DNA from: Caldilineales bacterium | Lineage (GTDB): Bacteria > Chloroflexota > Anaerolineae > JAAEKA01 | Length of the DNA stretch: 35,998 bases | Assembly: GCA_025055015.1 (NCBI GenBank) | Contig: JANWYQ010000225.1 | Span: 1-35,998, forward strand | Direction of reading: 5' to 3' | Part shown: positions 21,337 to 28,511 of the stretch, in pieces | Numbering within the stretch: the stretch's first letter is position 1 | Layout of the letters: every line of letters starts with the position of its first letter | The notes under the pieces: generated by a model | Databases searched by the model: none | The model's input: the letters and a program-made list of their open reading frames with translations, nothing else | Told to the model about the DNA's origin: nothing | Program-made: the position numbers and the translations under genes

Positions 21337-23568
21337 ATGAACCCGACAACCATTCGCGCCCTGCGCAGCGTCGGCCGACTGCTGTTGGCCCTGGCGCTGC
21401 TGATCTCCACCTTGGTCGCCGCCGCGCCGACCCAGGCGCATCTCGCCGCGCCCAGCGACGATCCCCACTACGCCGACATCGTGGTGGACCTGGGCGACGG
21501 CCGCGTGATCACCCGCCGCGTCACCTTCAGCACTCCCACCATCACGGGCTTGGAGGCGCTGCAGCGCTCCGGCCTGAACCTGGAAGTCGCTACCTACAGC
21601 TTCGGCTCGGCCATCTGCGCCATCGAGGGCGTGGGCTGCCCGGCCACCAACTGCTTCTGCGACGCCAGTCGCTTCTGGAGCTATCACTTCTGGAACAACG
21701 GCTGGCAGATGTACATGGTGGGCGCCAGCAGCTCCACCCTGTCCAGCGGCGCGGTGGAGGGCTGGGCCTGGGGAGCCGGCGACCCGCCCCCACCGATCAC
21801 CGCCGAGAGCCTGGCCGCCGAGGCTACGCTGCAGTGGCTGCGCGGCCAGCAGGCGGCCGATGGCAGCTTCGGCAACAGCGCAGGCGCCACGGTGGACGTC
21901 CTGCTGTCCGTCGTGGCCGCCGGTCAGAACCCCTGGCTGTGGCGCAGCGGGCAGAACCGGTCGCTGCTGGACTGGCTGTTTGCCAACGGCCCCGCCTACG
22001 CTAACAACAGCGCCGCGGCGGCCGGCAAGCTCGCCGTGGGTCTCGTGGCGGCCGGCGTTGATCCTCGCACCTTTGGCGGCATGAACCTGGTGGCGAAGAT
22101 CAACGCGTACTACACCCCGGCGACGGGCGCGTTCGGCACCACCGTGCAAGACCAGGCGTGGGCCATGCTGGGGCTGGCGGCTGCCGCCGAGCCGGTGCCG
22201 CCGGCTGCGGTGGCGCGGCTGACCTCCCTGGCCAACGCGGACGGCGGCTGGGGCTGGACCGCGGGCATGAGCAGCGACGTGGACAGCACCGCCGTGGCCA
22301 TCCAGGCGCTGATCGCGGCCGGCGAGCCGCCCACGTCCTCCGCCGTGGCCGGCGGGCTCGCCTACCTGCGCAGCGCCCAGCTCACCAACGCTGACGGCGG
22401 CTTCCCGGCCTCGCCCGCCCAGCCCTGGGGCACGCGCAGCAACACCAACTCCACGGCCTACGCCGTGCAAGCCATCCTGGCGGTCGGCCAGGACCCCCTG
22501 AGCGCGGCGTGGGCGATCACGGCCACCCATCCCATCAGCTACCTGCTGGGCCAGCAGCTCCCCAGCGGCGCGTTTGTCTACCAGGACCCGCCGGCCAACC
22601 TCTTTGCCACGCAGCAGGCTGTGCCGGCGCTGGTGGGCAAGCCCTTCCCCCTGCCCGGCCGAGGGGTCGCCCAGCGCCAGGCCCTGCGCTGGATCGCAGC
22701 CCAGCAGCAGGCCGACGGCAGCTTCGCCGGCTTCAACCCCGGCGCTACCGTTGACGCCGTGCTCGCCATCGCCGCCACGGGCCGCGACCCCCGCAGCTTC
22801 GTCGTCAACGGCAACAGCCCCATGGACTACCTGGCCACCGTGGCTAACACCTACGCCAACGCCAGCGCAGCTGCGGCCGGCAAGCTCACCGCAGGCGTGG
22901 TAGCGGGCCGGGGCAATCCCCGCAGCTTCGGCGGCGTGGACCTGGTGGCCAAGCTGATCGGCTACTACGACGCCAGCAGCGGCAAGTTCGGCGGCGGCTC
23001 CACCTGGGACCAGTCGTGGGCCATGCTGGGCCTGGCGGCCGCGGGCGAGGCCGTGCCGCCGGCCGCCGTGACCTACTTGACCAGCATCCAGGCCGCAGGC
23101 GGCGGCTGGGGTTTCAGCGCCAACGCCGGCGCAGCCGACGTGGACAGCACCAGCCTGGCCCTGCAGGCCTTGGCGGCCGTCAAGGTCGGCCGCAACCATC
23201 CTGCGGTGGCCGCGGGCCTGGCCTTCCTGCGCAGCCAGCAGAACGAGGACGGCGGCTTCCCCGGCTTCCTCGGCACCACCGATCCCGCCTCCACCGGTCT
23301 GGCGCTGCAGGCCCTGGCCGCGTTCCACGAGGACCCGCGCAGCCTGCGCTGGCGCACTTTCGTGGCCGACGGCTCCAGCTCCCGCCTGACGGCCCACAAC
23401 CCCCTGGAGGCGCTGATGGCCCTGCAGACCGACGCCGGCGGCTTCCCCGGCTTCTCCGGCCCCAACGACCCGTTCAGCACCTACCAGGCGGTGCCCGGCT
23501 TGAGCGGCAAGCCTTTCCCGCTGCGGCCGCCCAGCCAGCGCATCTTCCCGCTAGTGTTCAAGGACTGA
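21337..23568 (+). CDS. Secreted DUF4430 + double alpha/alpha-barrel protein, transcobalamin-like
   Basis: A 743-residue exported protein. The signal peptide is 1-34 (hydrophobic LLLALALLISTLVAAA, cleavage near TQA). A DUF4430 beta-domain lies at about 46-149, with C94, C101, C106 and C108 in an AICAIEGVGC-PATNC-FC insert and FWNNGWQMYM. Two tandem copies of a prenyltransferase/squalene-oxidase-repeat alpha/alpha barrel follow (about 155-439 and 444-729). Each has QxxDGSF, DQAWAMLGLAA or DQSWAMLGLAA, DVDST, DGGFP, and ends QAVPxLxGKPFPL 290 residues apart. The last residues IFPLVFKD resemble the C-terminal motif of Chloroflexi surface proteins. No terpene-cyclase DxDD acid motif was found. Alpha-barrel plus DUF4430 is the architecture of animal intrinsic factor, here in reverse order. 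With the riboswitch upstream, capture of cobalamin outside the cell is the best inference. The start has GGAGGAAAGG. Confidence 0.87.
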   Translation: MNPTTIRALRSVGRLLLALALLISTLVAAAPTQAHLAAPSDDPHYADIVVDLGDGRVITRRVTFSTPTITGLEALQRSGLNLEVATYSFGSAICAIEGVGCPATNCFCDASRFWSYHFWNNGWQMYMVGASSSTLSSGAVEGWAWGAGDPPPPITAESLAAEATLQWLRGQQAADGSFGNSAGATVDVLLSVVAAGQNPWLWRSGQNRSLLDWLFANGPAYANNSAAAAGKLAVGLVAAGVDPRTFGGMNLVAKINAYYTPATGAFGTTVQDQAWAMLGLAAAAEPVPPAAVARLTSLANADGGWGWTAGMSSDVDSTAVAIQALIAAGEPPTSSAVAGGLAYLRSAQLTNADGGFPASPAQPWGTRSNTNSTAYAVQAILAVGQDPLSAAWAITATHPISYLLGQQLPSGAFVYQDPPANLFATQQAVPALVGKPFPLPGRGVAQRQALRWIAAQQQADGSFAGFNPGATVDAVLAIAATGRDPRSFVVNGNSPMDYLATVANTYANASAAAAGKLTAGVVAGRGNPRSFGGVDLVAKLIGYYDASSGKFGGGSTWDQSWAMLGLAAAGEAVPPAAVTYLTSIQAAGGGWGFSANAGAADVDSTSLALQALAAVKVGRNHPAVAAGLAFLRSQQNEDGGFPGFLGTTDPASTGLALQALAAFHEDPRSLRWRTFVADGSSSRLTAHNPLEALMALQTDAGGFPGFSGPNDPFSTYQAVPGLSGKPFPLRPPSQRIFPLVFKD

Positions 23569-23579
23569 GGCGGCTTGCG

Positions 23580-23602
23580 CCTCCCTGGTAGGTGCAGGGA
23601 GG
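23580..23602 (+). repeat. Intercistronic hairpin between the two DUF4430 genes
   Basis: CCTCCCTG (23580-23587), a 7-nt loop and CAGGGAGG (23595-23602) form a perfect 8-bp stem 11 bp after the first gene. No T-tract follows. It may stabilise or attenuate the polycistronic message. Confidence 0.45.
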
Positions 23603-23665
23603 TCTGGCCACGCATTCCACGGTTTGGACCAACGTTACGTAAGATTGGCCAGCGCGACGGTGCTC

Positions 23666-25816
23666 ATGTCTGGATGGCGTAGTCTCCGGCTTCGCGACAG
23701 CCGTCCTCTGCTCAGCAGAGGACGGGCTGTCGCGCGGGCGGGCGCCGTTGCGCTGGCCTCCCTGGTGGCCCTGGCCGGGGGAACGCTGACCCCGGCGCCG
23801 GCCGTGGCGCAGGAGGGCCAGCCCTCGCGCGCCGGGCTGGTGGTGGACTTCGGCAACGGCACGGTGATCACCCGCTGCGTGGACCTGGGCCCCAGCGGCC
23901 AAGCCACCGGCGAGCAGCTGCTGCGCGCTGCGGGCCTAAGCCTCACCGCCGAGTATAGCGCCATGGGCGCGGCCATCTGCAGCATCGAGGGGGTGGGATG
24001 CAACTACCCCATGCAGCCCTGCTGGTGCCAGTGCACCAGCTCCCCCTGCGTCTACTGGATCTACTACTACCTGGCGAACGGCCAGTGGGTGTACTCCAAC
24101 CTGGGCGCCAGCAGTCGCATCGTGCGCGCTGGCGACGTGGACGGGTGGGTGTGGGGCGCCGGCACCTCCAACCAAGGCGCGCTGCCGCCGGTGCGCACCT
24201 TTGCCGAGATCTGCGCGGCGCCGACGCCCACGCCCACCCCAACGGCCACGGCCACCCCCACACCGCTCCCCACCGACACGCCCACCCCGTCGCCCACGGC
24301 CACCTGGACCCCCACCGCTACGGGGACGGCCACGCCGGCGGCCGGGTTGTCGCCGGCGCCGCCCACCGCCACCCCCGTGCCCTCGCCCACAGCGATTGCG
24401 TCACCCGCCGCGCCGACCGCCACCCCCACGGCCACCCCAACCACTACCCCGCCGTCCCTTGGGACCCCAGGAGGGCCCCTCCCGCCGCCCGCGCCTGAGC
24501 CGCCGGCGGCCATGGAGGTGCCCGCAGCCCCAGACAACGGCGCAGGTCGCCGTGCGTTCTTGCCGCTGCTGGAGCACGGCCGCGTTGCCGTCTCGTCGGC
24601 GACCGCCGCAGACGTCCTCGGGTGGCAGCCCAGCGCCATGTCAACGTCCACCCCGGTACTCGCCCCTGTCGCAGCGCCATCCCCCGCCCGCGTAGCCCTG
24701 GCGAACCTGCGGCAGCCCCTGAGCCGGGAGGAGGTTGCGGCCGCGCTGGCAGCCCGCGCGCCGCGCAACGCAGTCCCGACCGGCGGAGGCGGCGCCCAGG
24801 CGTGGAGCCCCAGCGCTGCTGCGGTCACGCGTGCCACCTGGGACCCGCTGTTCGCGACGGCTATGGCTGCCGCCTTTAGCCTAGGCCTGGCCGCCGCACG
24901 GCGGGTGCACCGCCGCAGCGCGTCCCTGGACGACCGTCGGCTCGCGGCTGCGGCCGGGCCACGCGCCCGACCAGGCCAGGAGCACCGCAGGCTGCCCCTC
25001 AGCAGCGGGGTGATCTACGGGCTCTGCCTGGCTCTGGGCCTCATTGCCCTCCTCTATCCCTTCCTGCAGGCCACCTCGCCCGCATCGCCCAGCATGGGCC
25101 AGGCGCGGGCGGCCGACGCGCCGCTGCTGATGGCGGTGCTGGTCGGGCTGATCTTCCTGGTGATGCTGGCCGAGGTACAGGAACAGGCTGTCAGCGCCAA
25201 GACCATGGCCCTGCTGGGGGTGCTGGTGGCCATCAACTCTGCGCTGCGCTTCATCGAGGTGGCCATCCCCGGCCCCGGCGGCTTCACGCCCATCTGGGTG
25301 CTGATCGTGCTGGCCGGCTACGTCTATGGCCCGCGCTTCGGCTTCCTGATGGGCGCGCTGACCCTGGCCGTGTCTGCGGTGATCACCGGCGGCGTGGGAC
25401 CGTGGCTGCCTGCGCAGATGTTCACCGCCGGCTGGATGGGCCTCAGCGCGCCGCTGGCGCGGCCGCTGGTCCGCGCGATGGGCGGAGAGGGTAGCCCGCG
25501 CCGCGAGGTGTGGGCGCTGGCGGCCTTTGCCGGCCTGTGGGGGTTGATCTACGGCGTGATCATCAACCTGTGGTTCTGGCCCTTCATGGCGGGGCCTCCG
25601 GACCAGTACTACCAAGCGGGGCTAGCCCTGGGCGAGGTGGTGCGGCGCTATGCCACCTTCTACGCCCTGACCTCCTTGGTGTGGGACAGCATGGCCGTGG
25701 CGGGCAACGTGGCCCTGACCCTGGCCTTCGGCGCGTCCGTCCTGAGCGCGCTGCGGCGCTTCCAGCAGCGCTTCGAGTTTCAGTATCGGCCATGGACGGC
25801 CCAGGCGACCCCGTGA
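23666..25816 (+). CDS. DUF4430 domain fused to an ECF transporter S component
   Basis: A 716-residue protein. The N-terminal signal (to about 49, AVAQ) exports a DUF4430 domain (about 56-166). That domain has the same AICSIEGVGC motif as the previous gene, a denser Cys cluster (C105, C112, C119, C121, C123, C128) and YYYLANGQWVY. A Thr/Pro linker (about 186-265) leads to RRAFLPLLEHG (295-305) and a probable membrane anchor (about 394-412). Residues 446-700 form a polytopic S component with LVLIVLAGYVYGPRFGF-like and ITGGVGPWLPAQMFTAGWMG segments, typical of vitamin-binding ECF S proteins. Predicted role: surface capture plus membrane delivery of cobalamin or a precursor. ATG 23666 is chosen; TTG 23624 and GTG 23660 are alternatives and no Shine-Dalgarno is clear. 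EcfT follows with overlap. Confidence 0.87.
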   Translation: MSGWRSLRLRDSRPLLSRGRAVARAGAVALASLVALAGGTLTPAPAVAQEGQPSRAGLVVDFGNGTVITRCVDLGPSGQATGEQLLRAAGLSLTAEYSAMGAAICSIEGVGCNYPMQPCWCQCTSSPCVYWIYYYLANGQWVYSNLGASSRIVRAGDVDGWVWGAGTSNQGALPPVRTFAEICAAPTPTPTPTATATPTPLPTDTPTPSPTATWTPTATGTATPAAGLSPAPPTATPVPSPTAIASPAAPTATPTATPTTTPPSLGTPGGPLPPPAPEPPAAMEVPAAPDNGAGRRAFLPLLEHGRVAVSSATAADVLGWQPSAMSTSTPVLAPVAAPSPARVALANLRQPLSREEVAAALAARAPRNAVPTGGGGAQAWSPSAAAVTRATWDPLFATAMAAAFSLGLAAARRVHRRSASLDDRRLAAAAGPRARPGQEHRRLPLSSGVIYGLCLALGLIALLYPFLQATSPASPSMGQARAADAPLLMAVLVGLIFLVMLAEVQEQAVSAKTMALLGVLVAINSALRFIEVAIPGPGGFTPIWVLIVLAGYVYGPRFGFLMGALTLAVSAVITGGVGPWLPAQMFTAGWMGLSAPLARPLVRAMGGEGSPRREVWALAAFAGLWGLIYGVIINLWFWPFMAGPPDQYYQAGLALGEVVRRYATFYALTSLVWDSMAVAGNVALTLAFGASVLSALRRFQQRFEFQYRPWTAQATP
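23693..23734. repeat. Large palindrome inside the signal-peptide coding region
   Basis: The arm 23693-23712 (CGCGACAGCCGTCCTCTGCT) and the arm 23714-23734 are inverted copies differing only by one extra G, giving a 20-bp stem. It encodes D-S-R-P-L-L-S-R-G-R of the signal peptide n-region. It looks like an inserted REP-like element and could fold in the mRNA near the start codon. Confidence 0.7.
24221..24460 (+). repeat. Low-complexity Thr/Pro linker coding repeat
   Basis: This encodes residues about 186-265 of the DUF4430-S-component fusion, an irregular run of T-P and T-A-T-P units (DNA words CCCACG, GCCACC). It is an extended spacer that would lift the DUF4430 domain away from the membrane through the cell envelope. 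Confidence 0.8.
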
Positions 25817-26883
25817 GACCCTTGGCCACAGGGCCGGCCGACGACCGTCCGCCGCTACACCCGCTGGCGTGGTTGGTGTGGCTGGGCAGCGTGCTGGCGG
25901 CGCTCACTGCCACCCGCAACCCGGTCTACCTGGCCCTGGCGCTGGGGTGCATCGGCCTGGCGCATAGCCAGGCCCGCCGCCGCGCCTACGCGCCCCCGCC
26001 CCCCCTCTCTCCTCTGCGCTTCGGCCTGGTGGTGGTGCCCCTGGGCGCTCTGTTGAACGCGCTCTCCACCCACTACGGCGAGACGGTGGTGCTGACCTTT
26101 CCCCGTTGGCTGCCGCTGATCGGGGGACCGATCACCCTCGAGGCGCTGGTCTACGGCGGCTTGAACGGCCTGGTGCTCACCGGCCTGTTCGCCGCCTTCA
26201 CAGCCCTCTACCTGGGGCTGTCGGTGCAGGCGCTGGTGCGACTGATCCCTCGCGCGTTCTACCCCGTGGCGGTGGTGCTGTCCATTGCGCTGGCCTACGT
26301 GCCCACCACCTTCGCGCAGCTCCAACAGATCCGCGAGGCGCAGACCATGCGCGGGTACCGGCCGCGCGGGCTGCGAGACGCCCTGCCCCTGGTGATGCCG
26401 CTGCTGGTAAGCGGCCTGGAGAACGCCCTCCACCTGGCCGAGGCCATGACCGCGCGCGGCTTCGGCAGCGCAGCAGCCCCGCGGCCCCGGCTGGCGCGGC
26501 CGCTACAGGCGGCGGGCCTCGTCGGCGTGGTGAGCGCTTTGATCCTCCGCCTGGCCGGCCAGCAGTCGCCCGCCGTTGCTCTGTTGCTGGCAGGCGGCGC
26601 AGTGTTGGTGGCTGTGGGCCTGTGGCTGCAGGGACGCAGCTTTCGGCGCACGGTGTATCGGCCGCAGCCGGTGACCCCGCGCGACCTTCTGGTGGCGATG
26701 GCGGCCGCAGCCACCGCCGTCTTCTACCTGGCCCCCACGGCCGCCCGCGTTTCCCTGGCCTACACCCCCTACCCTCGCCTATCGCCGCCCCCGGTAGACT
26801 GGGCAGCAGCGCTGGCCACCCTGGGGCTCGTTGCGCCGGGGCTGGCTCTGGCGGTCTTCTCCCGTCGCCAATCCGCCGCCTAA
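25813..26883 (+). CDS. ecfT: ECF transporter T component (CbiQ/EcfT family)
   Basis: A 356-residue membrane protein that couples ECF ATPases to the S component. It has about six to eight hydrophobic segments. It carries the two characteristic A-R-G-type coupling motifs: T-M-R-G-Y-R-P-R-G near 178-186 and A-M-T-A-R-G-F-G near 211-218. The start is uncertain. GTG 25813 overlaps the upstream stop as GTGA, favouring translational coupling; ATG 25792 would overlap by 25 bp, and neither has a Shine-Dalgarno. No gene for the ATPase subunits (EcfA/A') follows, so they must be encoded elsewhere, as in group II ECF systems that share a module. The 3' end is duplicated in the downstream 91-bp tandem repeat. 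Confidence 0.9.
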   Translation: MRPLATGPADDRPPLHPLAWLVWLGSVLAALTATRNPVYLALALGCIGLAHSQARRRAYAPPPPLSPLRFGLVVVPLGALLNALSTHYGETVVLTFPRWLPLIGGPITLEALVYGGLNGLVLTGLFAAFTALYLGLSVQALVRLIPRAFYPVAVVLSIALAYVPTTFAQLQQIREAQTMRGYRPRGLRDALPLVMPLLVSGLENALHLAEAMTARGFGSAAAPRPRLARPLQAAGLVGVVSALILRLAGQQSPAVALLLAGGAVLVAVGLWLQGRSFRRTVYRPQPVTPRDLLVAMAAAATAVFYLAPTAARVSLAYTPYPRLSPPPVDWAAALATLGLVAPGLALAVFSRRQSAA

Positions 26884-26888
26884 AAGTT

Positions 26889-26917
26889 GTAAGGCAACTC
26901 CTGTGGAGTTGCCTTAC
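26889..26917. terminator. Palindromic bidirectional terminator, copy 1
   Basis: GTAAGGCAACTCC (26889-26901), loop TGT and GGAGTTGCCTTAC (26905-26917) make a perfect 13-bp stem six bases after the ecfT stop. It lies between convergent genes, so it could end transcription from both sides, though T-tracts are weak. Confidence 0.6.
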
Positions 26918-26979
26918 TCGGTTGCGCCGGGGCTGGCTATAGCGGTCTTCTCCCGTCGCCAATCCGCCGCCTAAACGCT

Positions 26980-27008
26980 GTAAGGCAACTCCTGCGGAGT
27001 TGCCTTAC
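26980..27008. terminator. Palindromic bidirectional terminator, copy 2
   Basis: The same 13-bp stem as the first copy (26980-26992 with 26996-27008) has loop TGC instead of TGT. It ends eight bases before the stop codon of the convergent 181-residue gene. Confidence 0.6.
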
Positions 27009-27016
27009 AAAGGGGC

Positions 27017-27562
27017 TCAGTGCGCCGCTGCGGCGGCCAAGGCCTCAGGCTCCACGGCCAGCCGCCAAGGCTTGCGCTCCCTGGACACGAACACCATCCG
27101 CGCGGCCTGCTGGCGCATCCGCTGGGCCACCGCCTTAGCGTAGACGTCGGTCTCCACCACGGTCAGCACCTTGCCGCTAAGGAAGGCCTCTCGGAAGCGG
27201 TGGACCTCGTCGTCGGCGTCGGCCCGGCCCTTCACCCATCCCATGAACAAGCCGGAGAGCAGGCCGACCACCAGAAAAACCCACAGCAGGGTAAGCGCGG
27301 TGTTAAGAGGGGCTCCGGTGGCCACCATGGCGCCGTAGAGGGTGAACAGCCCAAAGACGCCGAACAGCGCCACGCCCATTAAGGTGAAGCTGCGCAGGGT
27401 GCGCAGGGCGACGGCGCGGCCCTCCGGCTCAAACCACTCATCGGGCTTTGCGCTGCGGTCCATGACCTCGACCCGATACTCCGGCACGCCCAGGGATATC
27501 GCCGCCGAGGCCATGGCCTCGGCCTGCGCGCGCTGGTCAAACACACCGATGACCGTTTTCAT
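27017..27562 (-). CDS. Membrane-anchored general-stress-type protein (YflT-like N-terminus)
   Basis: A 181-residue protein. The N-terminal alpha/beta part (MKTVIGVFDQRAQAEAMASA, then GVPEYRVEVMD) resembles the YflT/GSP17M 'general stress' fold. Two membrane helices follow (about 59-80, FTLMGVALFGVFGLFTLYGA, and about 88-110, TALTLLWVFLVVGLLSGLFM), then a second soluble alpha/beta part (KVLTVVETDVYAKAVAQRM). The exact function is unknown. The start is ATG 27562 with GGAGGAGG ideally placed. Upstream are an inverted repeat GGTTGCCG/CGGCAACC (27583-27611) and a promoter-like TTCGCC-17-TATACT. It is convergent with ecfT and looks monocistronic. Confidence 0.78.
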   Translation of the reverse strand: MKTVIGVFDQRAQAEAMASAAISLGVPEYRVEVMDRSAKPDEWFEPEGRAVALRTLRSFTLMGVALFGVFGLFTLYGAMVATGAPLNTALTLLWVFLVVGLLSGLFMGWVKGRADADDEVHRFREAFLSGKVLTVVETDVYAKAVAQRMRQQAARMVFVSRERKPWRLAVEPEALAAAAAH

Positions 27563-27640
27563 GGCGCTCCTCCTCCGGGGAAGGTTGCCGGCCTTTCGAC
27601 GGTCGGCAACCCGGTTGCTTGAACGATTGCTTTGCCGCGC

Positions 27641-27669
27641 AGTATACCCACCGCCGTCGAAACGGCGAA
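27641..27669 (-). promoter_or_regulatory. Promoter of the 181-residue stress-type gene
   Basis: Minus strand: TTCGCC (27669-27664), a 17-nt spacer and TATACT (27646-27641). The -10 box is strong and the -35 weak. The leader would include the GGTTGCCG inverted repeat at 27583-27611. Confidence 0.45.
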
Positions 27670-27692
27670 ATCTTCAGGGGACAGCCGCAGCC

Positions 27693-28511
27693 CTACAGCC
27701 GCGCAATTAGCTCGTTGCGGTGGAAGTTGCGGGCGCCCAGCCGCAGGAGCACCCCGTCCACGACCCACAGCCCCAGCCCCAGGGCCAGGGCCACGCCGAC
27801 GCTCAGGTAGACCACGCCGCTGATCTGGCCGATCACCAGCAGGATCACGGGCAGCACTACCACGCCGCCCAGCTGGTAGGCCTCCTGGAAGGTCTTGGCC
27901 CGGGCCGACACCAGGATCATGGCCACCAGGCCCAGGCCGGCCGCGGCCGGCGCCACCCACAGGGCCAGCACGATCCACATGGGGGTGGGGAAGAAGACGC
28001 GGCCCATCACCGGCCACGCTGCCAGGTTGGCGGTCACGCCGTAGACCACGAAGCCCAGCCAGCTTACAGCCACCGCCGGCAGCCAAGCGGACAGCATCTT
28101 GCCCACTATCAGCTCGCCGTCGGTGAGCGGGGTGTGCAGCAGCGCCTCCAGGGTCTTGCGTTCCCGCTCGCCCACGAAGCTGTCCGCAGCGATGACGTTG
28201 GCCACCATCAGCGGTACGATCAGGAACAGGGGAGCCATCACGTACGCCAGCATGAAGACCACGCCGGCTTGCTCCGGGCTATAGTGGCTCAGCGCTTCGC
28301 GCAGGGGCGGCGCCGCCATCGTGAGCAGCTCCTCGATGTCTTGCGTTGGAGCGCCCATCGCCCCGAACAGACGCGGCAACAGAGCGACCAAGGCCGGCAC
28401 CACCACGAAGACGATCACCGGTACAACGATCAGCGGAATGCTCACCCCCTTGTTCTGCATCACCACCTTGAGGTCCTTGCGCACCAGGGCGCGAACCCCG
28501 CGCCAGTTCAT
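27693..28511 (-). CDS. ABC-2 type transporter permease
   Basis: A 272-residue membrane subunit of an exporter. The N-terminal helix (IPLIVVPVIVFVVVPALVAL) is followed by a long extracytoplasmic loop (about 48-80) and five C-terminal helices. The cytoplasmic coupling stretch SFVGERERKTLEALLHTPLT is the hallmark of NatB/ABC-2 permeases. The ATG at 28511 overlaps the ATPase stop (ATGA), so the two form one exporter. The substrate is unknown; candidates for this architecture include Na+, antibiotics and lipids. No dedicated partner such as a peptide, a regulator or a second permease is adjacent. Confidence 0.9.
   Translation of the reverse strand: MNWRGVRALVRKDLKVVMQNKGVSIPLIVVPVIVFVVVPALVALLPRLFGAMGAPTQDIEELLTMAAPPLREALSHYSPEQAGVVFMLAYVMAPLFLIVPLMVANVIAADSFVGERERKTLEALLHTPLTDGELIVGKMLSAWLPAVAVSWLGFVVYGVTANLAAWPVMGRVFFPTPMWIVLALWVAPAAAGLGLVAMILVSARAKTFQEAYQLGGVVVLPVILLVIGQISGVVYLSVGVALALGLGLWVVDGVLLRLGARNFHRNELIARL

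Larger units (their letters stand above)
26830..27008. repeat. Tandem 91-bp duplication across the ecfT 3' end
   Basis: Copy 1 (26830-26920) covers the last 18 ecfT codons, its TAA and a palindrome. Copy 2 (26921-27008) repeats 88 of these bases with five mismatches. Period 91 is not a multiple of three and the second copy is untranslated. The single difference within the palindrome falls in the loop, so both stems are intact. Confidence 0.9.

Noticed and set aside
21322-23397. Minus-strand 691-residue open frame opposite the barrel protein
   Set aside because: Gly/Ala/Arg/His-rich repetitive translation mirrors the barrel repeats of the real plus-strand gene, which has a signal peptide, Shine-Dalgarno and domains.
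21337-23568. Terpene (squalene-hopene) cyclase identity for the double-barrel protein
   Set aside because: It is exported, carries DUF4430, lacks the DxDD catalytic motif and follows a B12 riboswitch; the repeats indicate only the shared alpha/alpha barrel fold.
24221-24460. Short-period repeats that could suggest a CRISPR or minisatellite
   Set aside because: They are in-frame Thr/Pro codons of an extracellular linker with no fixed repeat-spacer pattern.
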